Source: Cytophagia bacterium
GTDB lineage: Bacteria; Bacteroidota; Bacteroidia; Cytophagales; Spirosomataceae
Reading direction: 5' to 3'
DNA: 50,768 nt
Assembly: GCA_004293645.1 (NCBI GenBank)
Contig: REAB01000069.1
Coordinates: 1 to 50,768, forward strand
The notes beneath the pieces are model-generated. The model ran no database searches and was not told where the DNA came from. It worked only from the letters and a program-made list of their open reading frames with translations. A program made the translations under genes and the position numbers. Shown in pieces: positions 1 to 9,088 of the stretch; the first letter of the stretch is position 1, and each line of letters starts with the position of its first letter.

Positions 1-98
1 CCATTGTCAGTGTCCCCACTGACGATAATTGATGCCATTGTCAGTGTCCCCACTGACGATAATTGATGCCATTGTCAGTGTCCCCACTGACGATAATT
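1..98. repeat. Tandem 34-bp palindromic repeat, nearly three copies
   Basis: Copies lie at 1-34, 35-68 and 69-98, and the array probably continues to the left of the window. The copies are identical where they overlap; the third is cut after 30 bases. Each holds a perfect 7-bp inverted repeat, GTCAGTG-TCCC-CACTGAC, which extends to about 10 bp on the plus strand through a G-T pair. The last copy runs into the stop codon (97-99) of the minus-strand FG-GAP gene, so transcripts of that gene would end in a string of hairpins. There is no U-run, so it is not a standard terminator. There are no spacers, so it is not a CRISPR array. Confidence 0.9.
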
Positions 99-3000
99 AT
101 GGCAACCCAAACAATTGCGCTTGGCCTTTGTTTTTGGCCAATACAATGTAATGCTGATTGTTATTGGTTTTCAATTTTTTCATGCGTCTTACTTGGCCAT
201 CTACCACAAACCCCGACTCGGCGGGTTTTGTGGCCACAAAATCGCCCTTTCCGTTTCCTTTCAACAGCAAGCCACGGTTGGCATCGTAGCGGCCTATTTC
301 GGGCAGTACGTCGAAAAAATTGCCCGTCAGCAACAAATCTTGCTTGCCGTCGCGGTCGTAGTCGGTGGCCACAACGCCAAAAATAGGCGACAACTGCGCC
401 TCTGGTGGCAACAATTTCAACGCAAACTGCCACTTATCGCTGCCTTTTGGCGTGTTGTTTATGAGCAAGCACGTGTTTGGCTCATAAACGGTTCGTTTGA
501 GGCTACCTTTGCGTTGTTCAATGCTAAACACCTCTTCCATACTGCGTCCCGCATAGTCTTTATGTTTCACAAATCGCTGTTTAACAACGGGTAATACCTT
601 CTGCAAATCAGGTTTCAGCACCATGGGATAGCTTTTTCCGTCGGTATTATAGCACGCCATAATCTGCTCTACTGAGCCATTTCGGTCAAAATCATTGACG
701 TATAATTCCGCAGGCTGAGCATCCGAAGCCACCATTTTGGTATTACGCCCCAAATTTCCCAGCACAAAATCCAAATCGCCATCATTGTCTATATCAGTAG
801 ATTCGATGCAATTCCACCAGCCATCGGTGCGTTTGAGCGTAGGTATCTCGTTCAAAATCAATTGCTTACCGTTTCTATTTCGATACACCAAAATAGGCAT
901 CCAGTCGCCTACCACTATCAAATCTTCAAAGCCATCGCGGTCAATGTCCGTCCAGCGAGCGTCGGTTACCATACCCAGTTGCTGGGCTTGTGGCATCAGT
1001 TTATCGGTTTGTTCGTTAAAAACCCCTTTGCCGTTATTGACCAACAACCTACTTTGCGGGCTACGCCCATACGCCCCCGACACCATACGACTACCCACAA
1101 AAAGGTCGTAGTCGCCGTCGTGGTCGAAGTCCGTAGCCACAACACACGCGCCGTTGTCGTACAGTTTTGGTAAATTTTGGCTCACCGTAAAATTACCTTT
1201 GCCATCGTTTAAGTACAAATAATCCAACAAGGCGGGGTTTTCGCCCACAAACTCATTGCCGCCCGTTGCCACGTACAAGTCAAGGTCTTTGTCGCCGTCG
1301 GCGTCAAAAAACGTGGCCGCAACTTCTTCTACGTTCGCATTTTTGGGCATTTGTGGGTTTTTCTGAAAAGTGCCGTCCGTTTTTTGCACAAAAAGCGCGT
1401 TGGCTTTGGTGGTTGCTCCGCCCAAATACACGTCGTCCAGCCCGTCGGCGTTTACGTCGCCCACGGCCAACGCTGGCCCCTGAGTTGAGTACATTTGTTT
1501 GAGTAAGCCATCGCGGTTGTAATCAACAAAATCGTTTTCTTGGTGCAAAAAATCCAGCTTTGTTTCATTGGTTATATCTTTAAAAACTGTTATTCGGTTA
1601 GTGGGCGCAGCGGGCCTCCAGCGCAAGTTAGCCTCCATTTGGTTCAATTTCAGTTCACCATCGGCTTTCACTTGGCGCAAGGTTTGTTGGGTGTCGTCGG
1701 GCCAAATTACCGTTACCGAATCAATGTCAGCGGCGTTTCCCAGTCCAAAAACCAAGTTTAAATCGCTCGACGATTGAAAACCCCGATTGGGCATTTGTTG
1801 CAAATACTGCGTACGCTCTTTTTGGTAAACGTAAACTTTTGCCCCAATGGCACTCGGATTCAAGCCTTTACCTTTGAGTTTTACGCGCAAAAAGTGCGTT
1901 TTAAGCTGTTCAACCGACTTATTCTTGTAAACGCCCAGCGGCGCATTGTTGTTGTTTACTACCAAATCCAAATCGCCATCGTTGTCCAAATCGCCATAAG
2001 CCGAGCCGTTAGAAAACCCTGGCTTTCCCAAGCCCCAGTTGGTGGATTTGTTTTCAAATTGCAAACCATCTTTGTTCCGAAATGCGTAGTTGGCAACGGG
2101 TGTTGAGTTAATCATGTCCACAAATTTGCGGTAATCAAACTTCATGCGGCCGTCTATCATGGCTTGAATATTTTTTTGGTCGGCCAAAAAAGCTACGTAG
2201 TCTTGGTCAGTTAGGTCTTTAACAATGCCATTGGCCACGAAAAGGTCTTTCTGGCCGTCGTTGTCCATGTCAAAAATCAACGCGCCCCAGCTCCAATCGG
2301 TGGCATAAACGCCCGCAAACTGGCCTATTTCGGTAAAAGCAGGCAGCAGCGCTTTGCCCCTACCCTCGCCTACCGCGTTTTGCGTTCCCTGGTTTAAATG
2401 CAGCATATTGCGCATATATTGGTGCCAATAGCCTTGTTTGAGTTTGTATTCGGTAATGTCGTAGCCTTCAAATACGGAGGTAGTTTTGAGCCGCGCATCG
2501 CTCTGCGGAAGCATATCGGTTACAAAAATATCCAGCAAGCCGTCATTGTTGATGTCGGCCATGTCAGCTCCCATCGAAGACGCGCTAATGTGGCTCATAC
2601 TTGCCTCAAGCGACTCTTTAAAAGTGCCATCTCGCTGATTGATGTACAAATAGTCGCGCTCATAAAAGTCGTTTGAAATGTAAATATCAAGCCAATTGTC
2701 TTCGTTTACGTCGCCAATGGTAATGCCCAGCCCGAAGCCAATCAAACTACCATAAATACCCGCCTGCTCCGATACGTCGGTAAAAACAGGAGTTCCTGCA
2801 CCAGCAACTGAGCGGCCATTGTTTCTAAACAACTTATCGCCACCCAATTTATCGCGCGAATTTCTGAAGTTTTGGTAGCCTAATTTATCAATCGGTGTAA
2901 AGCTATTGTTGAGCAAATACATGTCCAAATCGCCGTCGCGGTCGTAGTCAAAAAAGGCCGCGTGCGTCGAAAACCCACCGTCCACCAAGCCATATTCTTG

Positions 3001-3498
3001 GGCTTTTTCCACAAATTTTGGAACACCATCTGCACCCACACCCTGGTTGATAAACAGCTCATTGCCCCGCGAATCACCCTGAATATTACCCGAATTGCAA
3101 ACGTAAATGTCCATCAAGCCATCGCCGTTTACGTCGGCAAAAGTAGCTCCCGTACTCCACGCTTTGGTGCCGCCCACTCCCGCTTTTTCGGTAACTTCCT
3201 CAAACTGCCACGGCGTTTTTGCGCCTTTATTGAGGTATAATTTATTTTGTTCAAAATTGGAAGTAGCGTATATATCGGCCCAGCCATCGTTGTTCACGTC
3301 TCCAATGGCCACTCCGCCGCCGTTATAAAAATTGCGGTAATTGAAAATATTGAGTTCTTGTTTTTCTAAAATACGATTCACAAAATCAATGCCACTTTGC
3401 TTACTCGGAATGGCTTCAAAAAGTGCTTCGTCGGTTGAGGTTGTAGCACAACCCACCAATGCACAAAAACATCCGATTAGCAACCCGTTTTTTATCAT
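97..3498 (-). CDS. FG-GAP/VCBS-repeat lipoprotein with ASPIC/UnbV domain
   Basis: A 1133-residue surface lipoprotein. The N-terminus is a lipoprotein signal with lipobox LVGC (Cys17). The body is a series of FG-GAP/VCBS blades carrying calcium-binding loops of the form DxNxDGxxDxY, for example GDVNNDGWADIY, ADVNGDGLMDIY and FDYDRDGDLDMY. An ASPIC/UnbV domain sits near residues 550-625 (GAKVYVY and the NRGFQSSSDLNLVFGLG stretch) and more blades follow. Such proteins form beta-propellers that bind ligands at the cell surface and often accompany SusC/SusD pairs in Cytophagales. Here the gene follows susD on the same strand but is separated from it by a strong terminator and about 330 bp, so it is probably expressed partly on its own. 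The ligand cannot be told from the sequence. The stop codon overlaps a tandem palindromic repeat. Confidence 0.9.
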   Translation of the reverse strand: MIKNGLLIGCFCALVGCATTSTDEALFEAIPSKQSGIDFVNRILEKQELNIFNYRNFYNGGGVAIGDVNNDGWADIYATSNFEQNKLYLNKGAKTPWQFEEVTEKAGVGGTKAWSTGATFADVNGDGLMDIYVCNSGNIQGDSRGNELFINQGVGADGVPKFVEKAQEYGLVDGGFSTHAAFFDYDRDGDLDMYLLNNSFTPIDKLGYQNFRNSRDKLGGDKLFRNNGRSVAGAGTPVFTDVSEQAGIYGSLIGFGLGITIGDVNEDNWLDIYISNDFYERDYLYINQRDGTFKESLEASMSHISASSMGADMADINNDGLLDIFVTDMLPQSDARLKTTSVFEGYDITEYKLKQGYWHQYMRNMLHLNQGTQNAVGEGRGKALLPAFTEIGQFAGVYATDWSWGALIFDMDNDGQKDLFVANGIVKDLTDQDYVAFLADQKNIQAMIDGRMKFDYRKFVDMINSTPVANYAFRNKDGLQFENKSTNWGLGKPGFSNGSAYGDLDNDGDLDLVVNNNNAPLGVYKNKSVEQLKTHFLRVKLKGKGLNPSAIGAKVYVYQKERTQYLQQMPNRGFQSSSDLNLVFGLGNAADIDSVTVIWPDDTQQTLRQVKADGELKLNQMEANLRWRPAAPTNRITVFKDITNETKLDFLHQENDFVDYNRDGLLKQMYSTQGPALAVGDVNADGLDDVYLGGATTKANALFVQKTDGTFQKNPQMPKNANVEEVAATFFDADGDKDLDLYVATGGNEFVGENPALLDYLYLNDGKGNFTVSQNLPKLYDNGACVVATDFDHDGDYDLFVGSRMVSGAYGRSPQSRLLVNNGKGVFNEQTDKLMPQAQQLGMVTDARWTDIDRDGFEDLIVVGDWMPILVYRNRNGKQLILNEIPTLKRTDGWWNCIESTDIDNDGDLDFVLGNLGRNTKMVASDAQPAELYVNDFDRNGSVEQIMACYNTDGKSYPMVLKPDLQKVLPVVKQRFVKHKDYAGRSMEEVFSIEQRKGSLKRTVYEPNTCLLINNTPKGSDKWQFALKLLPPEAQLSPIFGVVATDYDRDGKQDLLLTGNFFDVLPEIGRYDANRGLLLKGNGKGDFVATKPAESGFVVDGQVRRMKKLKTNNNQHYIVLAKNKGQAQLFGLP

Positions 3499-3564
3499 TT
3501 CTCTGTATATTACTGATTATCAATATATTATAAATGATTCAACAATAAAGTATCATTTTTTTAG

Positions 3565-3675
3565 CAGGCCGAAAGGCCTACCGACGAAGGACAAGACCGC
3601 CCGCGCGTGTATCCTAAAACGACTTTAAGATACCTCCTACGTCGTCGGCACGGTGCGCCGCTGCGATGACAAAAT
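3565..3675. repeat. Degenerate copy of a dispersed GTCAT/TAGGAGG repeat element
   Basis: Read on the minus strand, this stretch contains ATTTTGTCAT, then CCGACG, then GTAGGAGGTATCTTAAAG. The element at 16892-16970 contains ATTTTGTCATTCCGACG followed directly by TAGGAGGAATCTTTT, so the two share an ordered set of blocks. The copy here has an extra GC-rich block (about 3635-3660) and an internal near-palindrome at about 3609-3633 (GTATCCTAAA ... TTTAAGATAC). It is best read as a member of a dispersed non-coding repeat family. Confidence 0.55.
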
Positions 3676-3705
3676 AATACTTTATTTAATACTCATTCCA
3701 AAAAA

Positions 3706-3745
3706 TCCCCCTCTCCTTAAAAAGGAGAACGGGCAGGGGTGAGGT
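3706..3745. repeat. Short dispersed-repeat remnant (CCCCTCTCC ... CAGGGGTGAGG)
   Basis: The sequence has a perfect 7-bp inverted repeat, TCTCCTT-AAA-AAGGAGA, followed by CAGGGGTGAGG. Similar blocks are, from memory, scattered through many Bacteroidota genomes. Function unknown. Confidence 0.4.
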
Positions 3746-3757
3746 TACACAACTAAC

Positions 3758-3789
3758 AAAAAAACGAGCGGGCAATAGTTGCCCGCTCG
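3758..3789 (-). terminator. Intrinsic terminator of the SusD-like gene
   Basis: A perfect 11-bp GC-rich stem (arms 3765-3775 and 3779-3789, loop 3 nt) is followed on the minus strand by seven U residues (3758-3764). It lies about 37 nt past the susD stop codon and should separate the susCD pair from the FG-GAP gene. Confidence 0.9.
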
Positions 3790-3825
3790 CCTAACCTACT
3801 GACCAGAAGCGGCCAATGAGAACTG

Positions 3826-5328
3826 TTAATTGTAACCTGGGTTTTGCGTCAAACCTGGGTTGGTATCACGACGCTGCTGTGGAATTGGGAACAACAAAGT
3901 CTTGGCACTACCTTCTTTCATAAAACGACTGGTAAATTTACCACCCACTTTGTTGAATTCGCCAAAGCGAACCAAGTCATTTCTACGCCATGCTTCCCAA
4001 GCCAACTCGCGGCCACGCTCGGCCAACATATTGTCGGGAGTCATTTGGGCAGCAGTCCAAGCAGGTACACCTGCACGCGCACGAATGGCGTTGAAATCAA
4101 CCAAACCACCCGCTACGTTGCCCAAACGGAACAACGACTCGCCACGCATCAAATGTACGTCGGCCAAACGGAACATCGCCCAATCGTTGTCTTGGTCGTT
4201 TACGGTAGTCCCACGCTGAATTTCATACTTACCCAAACGTACGCCAGCACCTTGAAATTCTGGGTCGGCTGAGGTCATTTCATCTTTGGTCATGTTTGGA
4301 TTGAAGTCCAAATCTTTACCATTGTCATCTTTCAACGGTTTGCCATCTGCCCCAAACTGAGGACCCGCAATAAACATATTGCGACGCACGTCAGTACTTG
4401 AGAACGAGTTGTAAAAATCGGCAATGGTACAAAAACCGTTCCATGGCTGGCCTGGAAGGTTGTAAGTACTTTGACTTTGGTAATGCAACGTACGCATGTG
4501 AATGTTCATTCCACCCGCTTGGACACGGTCGAAAGGAAGAGCCCAGATATTTTCACCAGAAACTTCATTCCTCACTGCGAAGTTAGACAAATAAGCAGGC
4601 TCCAATTTGTACTTTCCTGAATTGATAACTACGTTACAAGCGTCAATACATTTTTGCCACTCGGGGGCACCTTTGTAAACGCCCGCATTTAAGTACAGTT
4701 TAGCCAAAATAGTTTGAGCTGTCAACTTGTTAATGCGTCCATAATTGGCACCACCCACTACGTCGCTCAAGTTTGGCATTGCTTCCATCAATTCTTTTTC
4801 GATAAAAGCATACACTTGGGCGCGGGGTGTGGTAGTAGCCGATCCTGTACTCTTTTCAGTAATAAGGGGTACATTACCAAAATAATCTATTGCCAAGAAA
4901 TAGTAAAAAGCACGTACTGCGCGCAACTCGGCAACGGCGTTGGTGTTGCCCGCCACTTGGGTAATCAGCTTGTTGATGGTACCAACACCACCCTCATAGA
5001 TGAAACCCCACATATCGTTGATGGGGCCGTGAGTAGTAGTCCAAGCGTGGCGGTTGTAGTTCAACCAGTTGCCACCATCGTACCAGTCTTTACCACGCGT
5101 AGGCACCAAACCCACGTCGGTTACTACTTCGGCATTGTGCATGTGCCACGTGTAGTCGCGCATTCTAGAATAGGCTGGGCCCAGAAGTGCGGCCAGTTGG
5201 CCTGGCGTATTACCAAAGCCCTCAGTGGGTACAACTCCAAAAGCCTGCTCGTCTAAGTTAGTACAAGAGGCCAACGCAAGCACTCCTGACAAAGCAAGGT
5301 AAGCGAATGTCTTTTTCATTTTGTTCAT
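3826..5328 (-). CDS. SusD/RagB-family nutrient-binding outer-membrane lipoprotein
   Basis: A partner lipoprotein that caps a SusC-type TonB-dependent receptor and captures substrate, usually a glycan or peptide, at the cell surface. The chosen start (MNKMKK...) gives a clean lipoprotein signal ending LALASC; an ATG nine bases further in is equally possible. The mature protein has the SusD-like N-terminal TPR region and the typical C-terminal segment RGRELAWEAWRRNDLVRFG. Total length is about 500 residues, normal for the family. It lies 97 bp downstream of the SusC-like gene, and the gap holds a perfect 17-bp inverted repeat that may set the SusC:SusD ratio. No glycoside hydrolase, protease or sensor gene is nearby, so the substrate is unknown. 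Confidence 0.95.
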   Translation of the reverse strand: MNKMKKTFAYLALSGVLALASCTNLDEQAFGVVPTEGFGNTPGQLAALLGPAYSRMRDYTWHMHNAEVVTDVGLVPTRGKDWYDGGNWLNYNRHAWTTTHGPINDMWGFIYEGGVGTINKLITQVAGNTNAVAELRAVRAFYYFLAIDYFGNVPLITEKSTGSATTTPRAQVYAFIEKELMEAMPNLSDVVGGANYGRINKLTAQTILAKLYLNAGVYKGAPEWQKCIDACNVVINSGKYKLEPAYLSNFAVRNEVSGENIWALPFDRVQAGGMNIHMRTLHYQSQSTYNLPGQPWNGFCTIADFYNSFSSTDVRRNMFIAGPQFGADGKPLKDDNGKDLDFNPNMTKDEMTSADPEFQGAGVRLGKYEIQRGTTVNDQDNDWAMFRLADVHLMRGESLFRLGNVAGGLVDFNAIRARAGVPAWTAAQMTPDNMLAERGRELAWEAWRRNDLVRFGEFNKVGGKFTSRFMKEGSAKTLLFPIPQQRRDTNPGLTQNPGYN

Positions 5329-5373
5329 GATTAAATTTTTGTGATTACAATACAAAAAACAGTATGTTGATAT

Positions 5374-5420
5374 ACGATGTTTAGAAAAATTTAGATTTTT
5401 TTTATTTTTCTAAACATCGT
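5374..5420 (-). repeat. Perfect 17-bp inverted repeat between the susC-like and susD-like genes
   Basis: Arms are 5374-5390 and 5404-5420 with a 13-nt loop. In the susCD transcript this forms an AT-rich 17-bp hairpin just after the susC stop (5426). On the minus strand it is not followed by a U-run; on the plus strand it is followed by eight T residues. A role in RNA stability or partial attenuation is an inference. Confidence 0.75.
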
Positions 5421-5425
5421 TTTTT

Positions 5426-8400
5426 TTAAAACGATAGGTTGAATCCTACTTGGAAACCGCGAGCGCGTGGAAACTGCTGCTTGGTATAAATAGCAGCCGT
5501 TAAATTACCTGTATTCATTTCAGGGTCAACACCTTTAAATTTGGTCAATACAAATAGGTTGTTGCCAGATACATATACTTGCGCACGACTCAATACCCCT
5601 TTGCCAGGAATTTGGTAAGCCAAACGGAAGTTGGCCAAACGTACAAAGCTACCGTCTTCTACAAAGTAGTCAAATGCACCCGTGCGGGTATCGCGGATGG
5701 GTGAGTTGATTGCTTCTTTGAGGGTATTTTCGGCGGGGAAACGGTTAATCGGGTTGATGTACAGCATCCGCTCAGTATTGAATATTTTATTGCCAAACTG
5801 ACCGTTCAACATGAAACTCAAAGACCAATTTTTGTAACTAAAATTATTGGTCAAAGCAAGCGTTAGAGATGGATTTGGGTTGCCAACAAAAGTACGGTCT
5901 TTGTCGTTTTCGCTTATTTTACCGTCGCCATCAATGTCTTTGAAAATATACTGACCTTTGTCGTCAATACCTTCAACCACGGCACCCCAAAAAGCACCCA
6001 CTGGATACCCCTCTCTGATGATAGAGAAAGGTACGGCAGATGTACCACGGGTAGCCGCACCTAAGCCGCTAAACAAGAAGATAGACTCCGAGGCAATCAA
6101 ATCTCCTTTTGACAGCGAAGTGGCCGTATTTTTGAGCGTTGATAGGGCCAAAGTTGCGTCATATCGAAAATCGCCTTTGTCAATAATGCCCGCATTCAAA
6201 CTTAGTTCTAAACCTTGGTTACGCATAGAAGCCACGTTTGCCAAAATGGTGGAAACGGGTGCTCCAACTTGAGCTGCAATACTGTACAACATATCAGAGG
6301 TATTGCGCACGTAATAATCCAACGAACCAGTAATGCGATAATTCAACAACGAAAAGTCGATACCTCCACCGTAACTGGTATTAACTTCCCATTTCAAATT
6401 GGGGTTTTCATTCTGAAACGGGCCGTACGAAGGCAACCAGTTGCCGTTGTCAAAGTAGCGACTTCCTGCGCCTAATAATGCCAACGAGGTGTAAGGAGCA
6501 ATACCTTCTGAATTTCCTGTTTGGCCATAATTAACGCGGAGTTTCAAGTTATTAACAGTAGGATTTCCTTTCAAGAAAGCCTCTTCAGAGAGCGTCCAGC
6601 CAACCGAAGCCGATGGAAATAAACCCCATTTGTTGTTCTTGCCAAATTTGGTGGAGCCATCGCGGCGTACTGTTACGGTAGCAAAATACTTGTTGTCAAA
6701 AGAAGCAGTACCACGACCAAAGAAAGAAATCAGTTTGGAGTTGCCTTGATAAGAGAACACGGCATCGTTGGCACGTTGGCCCAATGACACGCCCGCACCT
6801 GCACCCAAGTTATTGTAAGACAACCCGTCAGTAATAAAGTTGTTGTTTTGCGCGCCAAACCCTTGGTACGTTACATCTTGGTAAGAATAACCACCCAATA
6901 CACCAAAGTTGAGTTTATCAATGGTTTTGTTGTAGTTCAAAGTAAATTCCAACAAATTATCGGTGGTTGGTGGCAAACCATTACCATTGGGGACACCAGA
7001 ATCAGTACCATTCAAACTTTGACGCCCAATACCATTTTGGGCTTCCGCACCTTTTGGAATACGCGAAGTGTAAGAAGTACCTCTCTGCGCTACGCCCTTC
7101 GTTGCGGCATTTACGCCAACTATCAAATCGTTGGTAATGCTGTACTTCATGTTCACATTGGCCAAATACTCCAAATCGTCCGATTTATTGACCGTCTGTT
7201 CCAAACGTGCTACTGGGTTGAAGATTGAGAACTCGCCCAAACGCTCAAAATAACGCGATCCTGCCACAATACCACTGGCAGTTTGGAAGGCTGGATTGTC
7301 GGTATAAATGGGGTCGGTAGGCAAGTTGGTGATGGCAAACGTAAAAGCATCATAATTAGCAAAGTTACGCTTGCTGTTTATCAACGACAGACTACTGGCT
7401 ATTTTTAACTTACCATTCATGGCCACTTGGTCAACGTTAATACGCGCACTCAAACGCTCCAAACCAGACGTTTTTATCAAACCTTGTTGGTTTAAGTAAC
7501 CAACCGAGGCGCGGTAGCTGAAATTTTCGGTACCGCCACTGAAGCCTATGTTGTGGCTTTGTATCATGGCACGCTGGGTGATGGTCTTAAACCAGTCGGT
7601 ATTGGCTCCTTGGTCGTTGGGAAGCGTGAAGCCGAGGGTTTTGGCATCGGCGCGGTAATCGTCGGCGTTTGTGTAGTAGGCTGGTGCTTTGGCTACCACA
7701 TCAAAACCCGCAAACGCATTGTAATCTACCGAAGCCTTGCCACTCTTACCGCGCTTGGTCGTAACCAAGATTACGCCATTTGAGGCACGCGCACCATAAA
7801 TAGCCGCCGAAGAGGCATCGCGCAACACATCAATCGAAGCAATGTCATTTACGTCAATGTTTTGAATGGGTACACCCGGCACGCCATCAATTACGTAGAG
7901 TGGGTCAGAACCAGCCGCCAACGAGCCAATGCCGCGCAAACGCACCGTTGGGGCAGCGTTGGGGTCAGAACCCGTTTGGTTGATGGTCAAACCAGCTACT
8001 TTACCTTGAATGGCCGAAAGTGGGTTGGCAATTACGCCCGCATTAAATTCTTTGGCCGATACACTTGACACCGTACCCGAAATTTCTTTGCGCTTTTGGC
8101 TACCATAACCTACTACCACTACTTCGTTCAACACTTGGTTGTCTTCGGCCAGCGTTACGTCAATTACACTGCGGCCACCCACGGCCACTTCTTGCCCTTT
8201 GTAGCCTACAAAACTGTAAACCAAAGTAGCGTTTTCTGGAACAGCAATTTTATAATTACCGTCCACGTCGGTGTTAGAACCGCGCTGCGTACCTTTCACG
8301 GCAATACTCACGCCAGGCATACCCGTGCCACTTGCGTCTTTTATTTTACCGCTTACTTGTTTGTCTTGCGCCCACGTACTCAGCGTCAAAACCGAGAGGA

Positions 8401-8479
8401 GCATGGTTAGCAGCGAACTGCCCACCACGTGTCGAAGCCGTGCGGAAACCGCCCAGCTTGGGAAGGAATAATTCATCAT
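5426..8479 (-). CDS. SusC/RagA-family TonB-dependent outer-membrane receptor
   Basis: A 1017-residue energy-coupled importer of the outer membrane. In order: signal peptide (to about residue 38, ending TWAQ), a carboxypeptidase-regulatory-like beta-sandwich (about 42-115: VSGKIKDASGTGMPGVSI), the TonB-box-like segment LNEVVVVGYGSQKRKEISG, a plug domain (about 125-230), and a 22-strand barrel ending in an aromatic residue (GFNLSF). Length and order are typical of SusC. It is the first gene of a pair with the SusD-like lipoprotein, which should form the lid of the channel. The start could be either of two adjacent ATGs (8479 or 8476). There is no extra N-terminal signalling (STN) domain, so it is not a FecA-type transducer. 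Confidence 0.96.
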   Translation of the reverse strand: MMNYSFPSWAVSARLRHVVGSSLLTMLLSVLTLSTWAQDKQVSGKIKDASGTGMPGVSIAVKGTQRGSNTDVDGNYKIAVPENATLVYSFVGYKGQEVAVGGRSVIDVTLAEDNQVLNEVVVVGYGSQKRKEISGTVSSVSAKEFNAGVIANPLSAIQGKVAGLTINQTGSDPNAAPTVRLRGIGSLAAGSDPLYVIDGVPGVPIQNIDVNDIASIDVLRDASSAAIYGARASNGVILVTTKRGKSGKASVDYNAFAGFDVVAKAPAYYTNADDYRADAKTLGFTLPNDQGANTDWFKTITQRAMIQSHNIGFSGGTENFSYRASVGYLNQQGLIKTSGLERLSARINVDQVAMNGKLKIASSLSLINSKRNFANYDAFTFAITNLPTDPIYTDNPAFQTASGIVAGSRYFERLGEFSIFNPVARLEQTVNKSDDLEYLANVNMKYSITNDLIVGVNAATKGVAQRGTSYTSRIPKGAEAQNGIGRQSLNGTDSGVPNGNGLPPTTDNLLEFTLNYNKTIDKLNFGVLGGYSYQDVTYQGFGAQNNNFITDGLSYNNLGAGAGVSLGQRANDAVFSYQGNSKLISFFGRGTASFDNKYFATVTVRRDGSTKFGKNNKWGLFPSASVGWTLSEEAFLKGNPTVNNLKLRVNYGQTGNSEGIAPYTSLALLGAGSRYFDNGNWLPSYGPFQNENPNLKWEVNTSYGGGIDFSLLNYRITGSLDYYVRNTSDMLYSIAAQVGAPVSTILANVASMRNQGLELSLNAGIIDKGDFRYDATLALSTLKNTATSLSKGDLIASESIFLFSGLGAATRGTSAVPFSIIREGYPVGAFWGAVVEGIDDKGQYIFKDIDGDGKISENDKDRTFVGNPNPSLTLALTNNFSYKNWSLSFMLNGQFGNKIFNTERMLYINPINRFPAENTLKEAINSPIRDTRTGAFDYFVEDGSFVRLANFRLAYQIPGKGVLSRAQVYVSGNNLFVLTKFKGVDPEMNTGNLTAAIYTKQQFPRARGFQVGFNLSF

Positions 8480-8556
8480 AGGTTGATAAAAAATGGTTGA
8501 TATTATTTTTTTTTATCGCTCCATATCACACTCAGTGTAATCATCTAACAATCAAG

Positions 8557-8564
8557 CAAAAGTA
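8557..8564 (-). promoter_or_regulatory. Possible -7 element for the susCD operon
   Basis: On the minus strand the sequence reads TACTTTTG, a match to the Bacteroidota -7 consensus TAnnTTTG, about 77 nt before the susC start. I see no TTG at the expected distance upstream, so the call rests on one element. Confidence 0.35.
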
Positions 8565-8680
8565 GTACTTAATTGAGAAGTTATTGTAAGTACAATACAA
8601 AGCGGTCGGCAAATTACAACAATAAATTTTAATAATGCAAATTTTGAAAAATCAAAAAATTGGTTTAGAGGAGAATAAAC

Positions 8681-8711
8681 AAAAAAGGCGACAAAAAATG
8701 GTCGCCTTTTT
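8681..8711 (-). terminator. Intrinsic terminator of rplU-rpmA
   Basis: Stem AAAAAGGCGAC / GTCGCCTTTTT (8682-8692 and 8701-8711), loop 8 nt, followed on the minus strand by a U-rich tail. It lies 22 nt past the rpmA stop codon. Confidence 0.9.
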
Positions 8712-8732
8712 CAAGAAAAAATGGAGTTTGTG

Positions 8733-9002
8733 TTACGCTTCGGCTACTTCGGGAGCCAACACGTGAACGAAGGGCTTGTTGTCGCGGCCACGGCTAAATG
8801 TTACGACTCCGTTGGCCAATGCAAACAGCGTGTGGTCGCGGCCTACGCCTACGTTGCGGCCTGCGTTGTAGCGCGTACCACGCTGACGCACAATGATGTT
8901 TCCAGCTATTGCGGGCTGGCCACCAAATAATTTAACGCCTAAGCGTTTGCTTTCCGATTCGCGTCCGTTTCTTGAACTACCTACGCCTTTCTTGTGTGCC
9001 AT
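8733..9002 (-). CDS. rpmA: 50S ribosomal protein L27
   Basis: An 89-residue ribosomal protein placed near the peptidyl-transferase centre of the 50S subunit. The N-terminus [20 protein letters not shown] is the classic L27 signature, with no Firmicutes-type cleavable extension. [22 protein letters not shown] and GRDHTLFAL are also typical. It follows rplU by 86 bp on the same strand, the universal rplU-rpmA order, and ends at a strong terminator. Confidence 0.98.
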   Translation of the reverse strand: MAHKKGVGSSRNGRESESKRLGVKLFGGQPAIAGNIIVRQRGTRYNAGRNVGVGRDHTLFALANGVVTFSRGRDNKPFVHVLAPEVAEA

Positions 9003-9088
9003 TGTCTTTTATTGTTTTATGGTTTGCAGCTTGTGGTTTGATGGTAAAACCAAGAACGCACAAAACTAAATGATTTTGGGTTGTTCTC

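Larger units (their letters stand above)
3499..3825. other. 327-bp intergenic region built of dispersed repeats and a terminator
   Basis: No gene is visible between the SusD-like gene and the FG-GAP gene. Most of the sequence is repeat-like: an element at about 3565-3675 related to the one at 16892-16970, a short repeat at 3706-3745, and the susD terminator at 3758-3789. The promoter of the FG-GAP gene should lie in the AT-rich 3500-3560 part, but I found no good TAnnTTTG match there. Confidence 0.7.

Noticed and set aside
1-98. CRISPR array
   Set aside because: Units are directly tandem with no variable spacers between them, and no cas gene is in the window.
8480-8732. Riboswitch or T-box in the leaders of susC, hemB, mutM or aroG
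   Set aside because: Leaders are short and AT-rich and show none of the conserved cores I could look for by eye.
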